A DNA stretch of 64,000 nucleotides from contig CAWUCO010000097.1 of assembly GCA_963920705.1 (NCBI GenBank), positions 248,001-312,000 on the forward strand, read 5' to 3'. The stretch is from Odiellus spinosus (lineage: Eukaryota > Arthropoda > Arachnida > Opiliones > Phalangiidae). Below, piece after piece: positions 50,621 through 62,100 of the stretch (position 1 is its first letter; each line of letters starts with the position of its first letter). Below the pieces are notes generated by a model that saw only the letters and a list, made by a program, of their open reading frames with translations, made no database searches and was not told where the DNA came from. The position numbers were made by a program, and so were the translations under genes.

Positions 50621-53600
50621 ATTTTCCAAAACCCTTGTTTTTTAGATAGACCAATATTTGCTCTTTCGATACGTGTTGATTTTGTCTAAATAGCATAAAA
50701 ATCAAAAGTTTTGTGTCCATTTGAATCCAATAATCTTGGATTTTTAAGCGTTTTTGCTTAATTTTAACCAATTTTATATTTGTCACGTTTTGGCAATTTA
50801 GACAAATTCAAAGTCATTCGAAAGAGCAATTAATGGACAATCTTAATAATAAGAGTTTTCAGAAATCCGTTTAAAAACAAGAAAAATATGGCCAATTCAA
50901 GAAATCATACAATATCAAAATAGTCAAATTTCAGATTTTAAAAATTCGCTTTTTGATATTAGATGCTTTTTGAATTGGCCATATTTTCCATGTTTTTCAA
51001 CGGATTTTCCAAAACTCTTGTTTTTTACATAGACCAATATTTGCTCTTTCGAGTGGTCTTAATTTTGTCTAAATCGCTTAAAAATCAAAAGTTTTGTGTC
51101 CATTTGAATTACAATAATCTTGGATTTTTAAGTGTTTTTGCTTAATTTTAACCAATTTTATATTATTCACAATTTTGCAATTTAGACAAAGCCAAAGTCA
51201 TTCGAAAGAGCAATTAATGGACAGTCTAAATAATAAGAGTTTTCAAAAATCCGTTGAAAAACAAGAAAAATAGGGCCAATTCAAGAAATCATACAATATC
51301 AAAATAGTCAAATTTCAAATTTTAAAAATTCGCTTTTTTATGTTAGATGTTTTTTGAATTGGCCATATTTTCCAGGTTTTTCACTGGATTTTGCAAAACT
51401 CTTGTTTTTTAGATAGACCAATATTTGCTCTTTCGAGTGGTCTTATTTTTGTCTAAATCGCTTAAAAATCAAATGTTTTGTGTCCATTTGAATCCAATAA
51501 TGTTTGATTTTTAAGCGTTTTAGCTTCATTTCAACCCATTTTATATTTGTCACGTTTTGGCAATTTAGACAAAACCAGTCATTCGAAAGAGCAATTAATG
51601 GACAGTCTTAATAATAAGAGTTTTCAGAAATCCGTTGAAAAACAAGAAAAATATGGCCAATTCAAGAAATCATACAATATCAAAATAATCAAATTTCAGA
51701 TTTTAAAAATTCGCTTTTTGATATTAGATGTTTTTTGAATTGGCCATATTTTCCAGGTTTTTCAACGGATTTTCCAAAACTCTTGTTTTTTATATAGACC
51801 AATATTTGCTCTTTCGAGTGGTCTTAATTTTGTCTAAATCGCTTAAAAATCAAAAGTTTTGTGTCCATTTGAATTCCAATAATCTTGGATTTTTAAGTGT
51901 TTTTGCTTAATTTTAACCAATTTTATATTAGTCACAATTTTGCAATTTAGACAAAGCCAAAGTCATTCGAAAGAGCAATTAATGGACAGTCTAAATAATA
52001 AGAGTTTTCAAAAATCCGTTGAAAAACAAGAAAAATAGGGCCAATTCAAGAAATCATACAATATCAAAATAGTCAAATTTCAAATTTTAAAAATTCGCTT
52101 TTTTATGTTAGATGTTTTTTGAATTGGCCATATTTTCCAGGTTTTTCACTGGATTTTGCAAAACTCTTGTTTTTTAGATAGACCAATATTTGCTCTTTCG
52201 AGTGGTCTTATTTTTGTCTAAATCGCTTAAAAATCAAATGTTTTGTGTCCATTTGAATCCAATAATGTTTGATTTTTAAGCGTTTTAGCTTCATTTCAAC
52301 CCATTTTATATTTGTCACGTTTTGGCAATTTAGACAAAACCAGTCATTCGAAAGAGCAATTAATGGACAGTCTTAATAATAAGAGTTTTCAGAAATCCGT
52401 TGAAAAACAAGAAAAATATGGCCAATTCAAGAAATCATACAATATCAAAATAATCAAATTTCAGATTTTAAAAATTCGCTTTTTGATATTAGATGTTTTT
52501 TGAATTGGCCATATTTTCCAGGTTTTTCAACGGATTTTCCAAAACTCTTGTTTTTTAGATAGACCAATATTTGCTCTTTCGAGTGGTCTTAATTTTGTCT
52601 AAATCGCTTAAAAATCAAAAGTTTTTGTGTCCATTTGAATTCCAATAATCTTGGATTTTTAAGCGTTTTTGCTTAATTTTAACCAATTTTATATTTGTCA
52701 CGTTTTCGCAATTTAGACAAAACCAAAGTCATTCGAAAGAGCAATTAATGGACAGTCTAAATAATAAGAGTTTTCAAAAATCCGTTGAAAAACAAGAAAA
52801 ATATGGCCAATTCAAGAAATCATACAATATCAAAATAGTCAAATTTCAAATTTTAAAAATTCGCTTTTTGATATTAGATGTTTTTTGAATTGGCCATATT
52901 TTCCAGGTTTTTCAACGGATTTTCCAAAACTCTTGTTTTTTAGATAGACCAATATTTGCTCTTTCGAGTTGTCTTATTTTTGTCTAAATCGCTTAAAAAT
53001 CAAATGTTTTGTGTCCATTTGAATCCAATAATGTTTGATTTTTAAGCGTTTTAGCTTCATTTCAACCCATTTTATATTTGTCACGTTTTGGCAATTTAGA
53101 CAAAATCAGTCATTCGAAAGAGCAATTAATGGACAGACTTAATAATAAGAGTTTTCAGAAATCCGTTGAAAAACAAGAAAAATATGGCCAATTCAAGAAA
53201 TCATACAATATCAAAATAGTCAAATTTCAGATTTTAAAAATTCGCTTTTTGATATTAGATGTTTTTTGAATTGGCCATATTTTCCAGGTTTTTCAACGGA
53301 TTTTCCAAAACTCTTGTTTTTTAGATAGACCAATATTTGCTTTTTCGAGTTATCTTAATTTTGTCTAAATCGCTTGAAAATCAAAAGTTTTGTGTCCATT
53401 TGAATCCAATAATCTTGGATTTTTAAGCGTTTTTGCTTAATTTTAACCAATTTTATATTTGTCACAATTTTGCAATTTAGACAAAACCAAAGTCATTCGC
53501 AAGAGCAATTAATGGACAGTCTAAATAATAAGAGTTTTCAAAAATCCGTTGAAAAACAAGAAAAATATGGCCAATTCAAGAAACCATACAATATCAAAAT

Positions 53601-56100
53601 AGTCAAATTTCAGATTTTAAAAATTCGCTTTTTGATATTAGATGTTTTTTGAATTGGCTATATTTTCCATGTTTTTCAACGGATTTTCCAAAACTCTTGT
53701 TTTTTAGATAGACCAATATTTGCTTTTTCGAGTAGTCTTAATTTTGTCTAAATCGCTTGAAAATCAAAAGTTTTGTGTCCATTTGAATCCAATAATCTTG
53801 GATTTTTAAGCGTTTTTGCTTAATTTTAACCAATTTTATATTTGTCACGTTTTGGCAATTTAGACAAATTCAAAGTCATTCGAAAGAGCAATTAATGGAC
53901 AATCTTAATAATAAAAGTTTTCAAAAATCCGTTGAAAAACAAGAAAAATATGGCCAATTCAAGAATTCATACAATATCAAAATAGTCAAATTTCAGATTT
54001 TAAAAATTCGCTTTTTGATATTAGATGTTTTTTGAATTGGCCATATTTTCCAGGTTTTTCAACGTATTTTCCAAAACTCTTGTTTTTTAGATAGACCAAT
54101 ATTTGCTTTTTCGAGATATCTTAATTTTGTCTAAATCGCTTGAAAATCAAAAGTTTTGTGTCCATTTGAATCCAATAATCTTGGATTTTTAAGCGTTTTT
54201 GCTTAATTTTAACCAATTTTATATTTGTCACGTTTTCGCAATTTAGACAAAACCAAAGTCATTCGAAAGAGCAATTAATGGACAGTCTTAATAATAAGAG
54301 TTTTCAAAAATCCGTTGAAAAACAAGAAAAATATGGCCAATTCAAGAAATCATACAATATCAAAATAGTCAAATTTCAGATTTTAAAAATTCGCTTTTTG
54401 ATATTAGATGTTTTTTGAATTGGCCATATTTTCCAGGTTTTTCAACGGATTTTCCAAAACTCTTGTTTTTTAGATAGACCAATATTTGCTTTTTCGAGTA
54501 GTCTTAATTTTGTCTAAATCGCTTGAAAATCAAAAGTTTTGTGTCCATTTGAATCCAATAATCTTGGATTTTTAAGCGTTTTTGCTTAATTTTAACCAAT
54601 TTTATATTTGTCACGTTTTGGCAATTTAGACAAATTCAAAGTCATTCGAAAGAGCAATTAATGGACAATCTTAATAATAAAAGTTTTCAAAAATCCGTTG
54701 AAAAACAAGAAAAATATGGCCAATTCAAGAATTCATACAATATCAAAATAGTCAAATTTCAGATTTTAAAAATTCGCTTTTTGATATTAGATGTTTTTTG
54801 AATTGGCCATATTTTCCAGGTTTTTCAACGGATTTTCCAAAACTCTTGTTTTTTAGATAGACCAATAATTGCACTTTCGAGTGGTCTTAATTTTGTCTAA
54901 ATCGCTTAAAAATCAAAAGTTTTTGTGTCCATTTGAATTCCAATAATCTTGGCTTTTTAAGTGTTTTTGCTTAATTTTAACCAATTTTATATTTGTCACA
55001 ATTTTGCAATTTAGACAAAACCAAAGTCATTCGAAAGAGCAATTAATGGACAGTCTAAATAATAAGAGTTTTCAAAAATCCGTTGAAAAACAAGAAAAAT
55101 ATGGCCAATTCAAGAAATCATACAATATCAAAATAGTCAAATTTCAAATTTTAAAAATTCGCTTTTTGATATTAGATGTTTTTTGAATTGGCCATATTTT
55201 CCAGGTTTTTCAACGGATTTTCCAAAACTCTTGTTTTTTAGATAGACCAATATTTGCTCTTTCGAGTGGTCTTATTTTTGTCTAAATCGCTTAAAAATCA
55301 AATGTTTTGTGTCCATTTGAATCCAATAATGTTTGATTTTTAAGCGTTTTAGCTTCATTTCAACCCATTTTATATTTGTCACGTTTTGGCAATTTAGACA
55401 AAACCAGTCATTCGAAAGAGTAATTAATGGACAGTCTTAATAATAAGAGTTTTCAGAAATCCGTTGAAAAACAAGAAAAATATGGCCAATTCAAGAAATC
55501 ATACAATATCAAAATAGTCAAATTTCAGATTTTAAAAATTCGCTTTTTGATATTAGATGTTTTTTGAATTGGCCATATTTTCCAGGTTTTTCAACGGATT
55601 TTCCAAAACTCTTGTTTTTTAGATAGACCAATATTTGCTTTTTCGAGTAGTCTTAGTTTTGTCTAATTCGCTTGAAAATCAAAAGTTTTGTGTCCATTTG
55701 TATCCAATAATCTTGGATTTTTAAGCGTTTTTGCTTAATTTTAACCAATTTTATATATGTCACGTTTTGGCAATTTAGACAAAACCAAAGTCAATCGAAA
55801 GAGCAATTAATGGACAATCTTAATATTAAGTTTTCAAAAATCCGTTGAAAAACAAGAAAAATATGGCCAATTCAAGAAATCATACAATATCAAAATAGTC
55901 AAATTTCAGATTTTAAAAATTCGCTTTTTGATATTAGATGTTTTTTGAATTGGCCATATTTTCCATGTTTTTCAACGGATTTTCCAAAACTCTTGTTTTT
56001 TAGGTAAAGCAATATTTGCTCTTTCGATTGGTCTTAATTTTGTCTAAATCGCTTAAAAATCAAAAGTTTTGTGTCCTTTTGAATCCAATAATCTTGGATT
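50620..56100. repeat. Dimer repeats (765 bp) and mixed monomers
   Basis: A 765-bp dimer repeats at about 51110-51780 and 51875-52545, marked by AAAAATAGGGCCAATTC, TTTTTCACTGGATTTTGC and AAAATAATCAAATTTC. A second 765-bp pair links about 53840-54100 with 54605-54865 (GACAAATTCAAAGTC, AATAAAAGTTTTC, CAAGAATTCATAC). The stretch 55640-55850 has several private changes (TTAGTTTTGTC, TTTGTATCC, ATATATGTC, TCAATCGAAAG and a 3-bp loss in AATATTAAG), so it is among the least homogenised parts. Confidence 0.7.
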
Positions 56101-59100
56101 TTTAAGCGTTTTTGCTTAATTTTAACCAATTTTATATTTGTCACGTTTTCGCAATTTAGACAAAACCAGTCATTCGAAAGAGCAATTAATGGACAGTCTA
56201 AATAATAAGAGTTTTCAAAAATCCGTTGAAAAACAAGAAAAATATGGCCAATTCAAGAAATCATTCATTATCAAAAAAGTCAAATTTCAGATTTTAAAAA
56301 TTCGCTTTTTGATATTAGATGTTTTTTGAATTGGCCATATTTTCCTTGTTTTTCAACGGATTTTCCAAAACCCTTGTTTTTTAGATAGACCAATATTTGC
56401 TCTTTCGATTGGTCTTAATTTTGTCTAAATCGCTTAAAAATCAAAAGTTTTGTGTCCATTTGAATCCAATAATCTTGGATTTTTAAGCGTTTTTGCTTAA
56501 TTTTAACCAATTTTATATTTGTCACGTTTTGACAATTTAGACAAATTCAAAGTCATTCGAAAGAGCAATTAATGGACAATCTTAATAATAAAAGTTTTCA
56601 AAAATCCGTTGAAAAACAAGAAAAATATGGCCAATTCAAGAAACCATACAATATCAAAATAGTCAAATTTCAGATTTTAAAAATTCGCTTTTTGATATTA
56701 GATGTTTTTTGAATTGGCCATATTTTCCATGTTTTTCAACGGATTTTCCAAAACTCTTGTTTTTTAGGTAGAGCAATATTTGCTCTTTCGATTGGTCTTA
56801 ATTTTGTCTAAATCGCTTAAAAATCAAAAGTTTTGTGTCCATTTGAATCCAATAATCTTGGATTTTTAAGCGTTTTTGCTTAATTTTAACCAATTTTATA
56901 TTTGTCACGTTTTCGCAATTTAGACAAAACCAGTCATTCGAAAGAGCAATTAATGGACAGTCTAAATAATAAGAGTTTTCAAAAATCCGTTGAAAAACAA
57001 GAAAAATATGGCCAATTCAAGAAATCATTCATTATCAAAAAAGTCAAATTTCAGATTTTAAAAATTCGCTTTTTGATATTAGATGTTTTTTGAATTGGCC
57101 ATATTTTCCTTGTTTTTCAACGGATTTTCCAAAACTCTTGGTTTTTAGATAGACCAATATTTGCTCTTTCGAGTGGTCTAAATTTTGTCTAAATCGCTTA
57201 AAAATCAAAAGTTTTGTGTCCATTTGAATCCAATAATCTTGGATTTTTAAGCGTTTTTGCTTAATTTTAACCAATTTTATATTTGTCACAATTTTGCAAT
57301 TTAGACAAAACCAAAGTCATTCGAAAGAGCAATTAATGGACAGTCTAAATAATAAGAGTTTTCAAAAATCCGTTGAAAAACAAGAAAAATATGGCCAATT
57401 CAAGAAACCATACAATATCAAAATAGTCAAATTTCAGATTTTAAAAATTCGCTTTTTGATATTAGATGTTTTTTGAATTGGCTATATTTTCCATGTTTTT
57501 CAACGGATTTTCCAAAACTCTTGTTTTTTAGATAGACCAATATTTGCTCTTTCGATTGGTCTTAATTTTGTCTAAATCGCTTAAAAATCAAAAGTTTTGT
57601 GTCCATTTGAATCCAATAATCTTGGATTTTTAAGCGTTTTTGCTTAATTTTAACCAATTTTATATTTGTCACGTTTTCGCAATTTAGACAAAACCAAAGT
57701 CATTCGAAAGAGCAATTAATGGACAGTCTAAATAATAAGAGTTTTCAAAAATCCGTTGAAAAACAAGAAAAATATGGCCAATTCAAGAAATCATACAATA
57801 TCAAAATAGTCAAATTTCAGATTTTAAAAATTCGCTTTTTGATATTAGATGTTTTTTGAATTGGCCATATTTTCCAGGTTTTTCAACGGATTTTCCAAAA
57901 CTCTTGTTTTTTAGATAGACCAATATTTGCTTTTTCGAGTAGTCTTAATTTTGTCTAAATCGCTTGAAAATCAAAAGTTTTGTGTCCATTTGAATCCAAT
58001 AATCTTGGATTTTTAAGCGTTTTTGCTTAATTTTAACCAATTTTATATTTGTCACGTTTTGGCAATTTAGACAAATTCAAAGTCATTCGAAAGAGCAATT
58101 AATGGACAATCTTAATAATAAAAGTTTTCAAAAATCCGTTGAAAAACAAGAAAAATATGGCCAATTCAAGAAACCATACAATATCAAAATAGTCAAATTT
58201 CAGATTTTAAAAATTCGCTTTTTGATATTAGATGTTTTTTGAATTGGCCATATTTTCCAGGTTTTTCAACGGATTTTCCAAAACTCTTGTTTTTTAGATA
58301 GACCAATAATTGCTCTTTCGAGTGGTCTTAATTTTGTCTAAATCGCTTAAAAATCAAAAGTTTTGTGTCCATTTGAATTCCAATAATCTTGGCTTTTTAA
58401 GTGTTTTTGCTTAATTTTAACCAATTTTATATTTGTCACAATTTTGCAATTTAGACAAAACCAAAGTCATTCGAAAGAGCAATTAATGGACAGTCTAAAT
58501 AATAAGAGTTTTCAAAAATCCGTTGAAAAACAAGAAAAATATGGCCAATTCAAGAAATCATACAATATCAAAATAACCAAATTTCAAATTTTAAAAATTC
58601 GCTTTTTGATAATAGATGTTTTTTGAATTGGCCATATTTTCCAGGTTTTTCAACGGATTTTCCAAAACTCTTGTTTTTTAGATAGACCAATATTTGCTCT
58701 TTCGAGTGGTCTTATTTTTGTCTAAATCGCTTAAAAATCAAATGTTTTGTGTCCATTTGAATCCAATAATGTTTGATTTTTAAGCGTTTTAGCTTCATTT
58801 CAACCCATTTTATATTTGTCACGTTTTGGCAATTTAGACAAAACCAGTCATTCGAAAGAGAAATTAATGGACAATCTTAATAATAAAAGTTTTCAAAAAT
58901 CCGTTGAAAAACAAGAAAAATATGGCCAATTCAAGAAACCATACAATATCAAAATAGTCAAATTTCAGATTTTAAAAATTCGCTTTTTGATATTAGATGT
59001 TTTTTGAATTGGCCATATTTTCCAGGTTTTTCAACGGATTTTCCAAAACTCTTGTTTTTTAGATAGACCAATAATTGCTCTTTCGAGTGGTCTTAATTTT

Positions 59101-62100
59101 GTCTAAATCGCTTAAAAATCAAAAGTTTTGTGTCCATTTGAATTCCAATAATCTTGGCTTTTTAAGTGTTTTTGCTTAATTTTAACCAATTTTATATTTG
59201 TCACAATTTTGCAATTTAGACAAAACCAAAGTCATTCGAAAGAGCAATTAATGGACAGTCTAAATAATAAGAGTTTTCAAAAATCCGTTGAAAAACAAGA
59301 AAAATATGGCCAATTCAAGAAATCATACAATATCAAAATAACCAAATTTCAAATTTTAAAAATTCGCTTTTTGATAATAGATGTTTTTTGAATTGGCCAT
59401 ATTTTCCAGGTTTTTCAACGGATTTTCCAAAACTCTTGTTTTTTAGATAGACCAATATTTGCTCTTTCGAGTGGTCTTATTTTTGTCTAAATCGCTTAAA
59501 AATCAAATGTTTTGTGTCCATTTGAATCCAATAATGTTTGATTTTTAAGCGTTTTAGCTTCATTTCAACCCATTTTATATTTGTCACGTTTTGGCAATTT
59601 AGACAAAACCAGTCATTCGAAAGAGCAATTAATGGACAGTCTTAATAATAAGAGTTTTCAGAAATCCGTTGAAAAACAAGAAAAATATGGCCAATTCAAG
59701 AAATCATACAATATCAAAATAGTCAAATTTCAGATTTTAAAAATTCGCTTTTTGATATTAGATGTTTTTTGAATTGGCCATATTTTCCATGTTTTTCAAC
59801 GGATTTTCCAAAACTCTTGTTTTTTAGGTAGAGCAATATTTGCTCTTTCGATTGGTCTTAATTTTTTCTAAATCGCTTAAAAATCAAAAGTTTTGTGTCC
59901 ATTTGAATCCAATAATCTTGGATTTTTAAGCGTTTTTGCTTAATTTTAACCAATTTTATATTTGTCACGTTTTCGCAATTTAGACAAAACCAGTCATTCG
60001 AAAGAGCAATTAATGGACAGTCTAAATAATAAGAGTTTTCAAAAATCCGTTGAAAAACAAGAAAAATATGGCCAATTCAAGAAATCATTCATTATCAAAA
60101 AAGTCAAATTTTAGATTTTAAAAATTCGCTTTTTGATATTAGATGTTTTTTGAATTGGCCTTATTTTCCATGTTTTTCAACGGATTTTCCAAAACTCTTG
60201 TTTTTTAGATAGACCAATATTTGCTCTTTCGATACGTGTTGATTTTGTCTAAATAGCTTACAAATCAAAAGTTTTGTGTCCATTTGAATCCAATAATCTT
60301 GGATTTTTAAGCGTTTTTGCTTAATTTTAACCAATTTTATATTTGTCACAATTTTGCAAATTAGACAAAACCAAAGTCATTTGAAAGAGCAATTAATGGA
60401 CAGTCTAAATAATAAGAGTTTTCAAAAATCCGTTGAAAAACAAGAAAAATATGCCCAATTCAAGAAACCATACAATATCAAAATAGTCAAATTTCAGATT
60501 TTAAAAATTCGCTTTTTGATATTAGATGTTTTTTGAATTGGCTATATTTTCCATGTTTTTCAACGGATTTTCCAAAACTCTTGTTTTTTAGATAGACCAA
60601 TAATTGCTCTTTCGAGTGGTTTTAATTTTGTCTAAATCGCTTAAAAATCAAAAGTTTTGTGTCCATTTGAATCCAATAATCTTGGATTTTTAAGCGTTTT
60701 TGCTTAATTTTAACCAATTTTATATTTGTCACGTTTTCGCAATTTAGACAAAACCAAAGTCATTCGAAAGAGCAATTAATGGACAGTCTAAATAATAAGA
60801 GTTTTCAAAAATCCGTTGAAAAACAAGAAAAATATGGCCAATTCAAGAAATCATACAATATCAAAATAGTCAAATTTCAGATTTTAAAAATTCGCTTTTT
60901 GATATTAGATGTTTTTTGAATTGGCCATATTTTCCAGGTTTTTCAACGGATTTTCCAAAACTCTTGTTTTTTAGATAGACCAATATTTGCTTTTTCGAGT
61001 AGTCTTAATTTTGTCTAAATCGCTTGAAAATCAAAAGTTTTGTGTCCATTTGAATCCAATAATCTTGGATTTTTAAGCGTTTTTGCTTAATTTTAACCAA
61101 TTTTATATTTGTCACGTTTTGGCAATTTAGACAAATTCAAAGTCATTCGAAAGAGCAATTAATGGACAATCTTAATAATAAAAGTTTTCAAAAATCCGTT
61201 GAAAAACAAGAAAAATATGGCCAATTCAAGAAACCATACAATATCAAAATAGTCAAATTTCAGATTTTAAAAATTCGCTTTTTGATATTAGATGTTTTTT
61301 GAATTGGCCATATTTTCCAGGTTTTTCAACGGATTTTCCAAAACTCTTGTTTTTTAGATAGACCAATAATTGCTCTTTCGAGTGGTCTTAATTTTGTCTA
61401 AATCGCTTAAAAATCAAAAGTTTTGTGTCCATTTGAATTCCAATAATCTTGGCTTTTTAAGTGTTTTTGCTTAATTTTAACCAATTTTATATTTGTCACA
61501 ATTTTGCAATTTAGACAAAACCAAAGTCATTCGAAAGAGCAATTAATGGACAGTCTAAATAATAAGAGTTTTCAAAAATCCGTTGAAAAACAAGAAAAAT
61601 ATGGCCAATTCAAGAAATCATACAATATCAAAATAGTCAAATTTCAAATTTTAAAAATTCGCTTTTTGATAATAGATGTTTTTTGAATTGGCCATATTTT
61701 CCAGGTTTTTCAACGGATTTTCCAAAACTCTTGTTTTTTAGGTAGAGCAATATTTGCTCTTTCGATTGGTCTTAATTTTTTCTAAATCGCTTAAAAATCA
61801 AAAGTTTTGTGTCCATTTGAATCCAATAATCTTGGATTTTTAAGCGTTTTTGCTTAATTTTAACCAATTTTATATTTGTCACGTTTTCGCAATTTAGACA
61901 AAACCAGTCATTCGAAAGAGCAATTAATGGACAGTCTAAATAATAAGAGTTTTCAAAAATCCGTTGAAAAACAAGAAAAATATGGCCAATTCAAGAAACC
62001 ATACAATATCAAAATAGTCAAATTTCAGATTTTAAAAATTCGCTTTTTGATATTAGATGTTTTTTGAATTGGCCATATTTTCCAGGTTTTTCAACGGATT

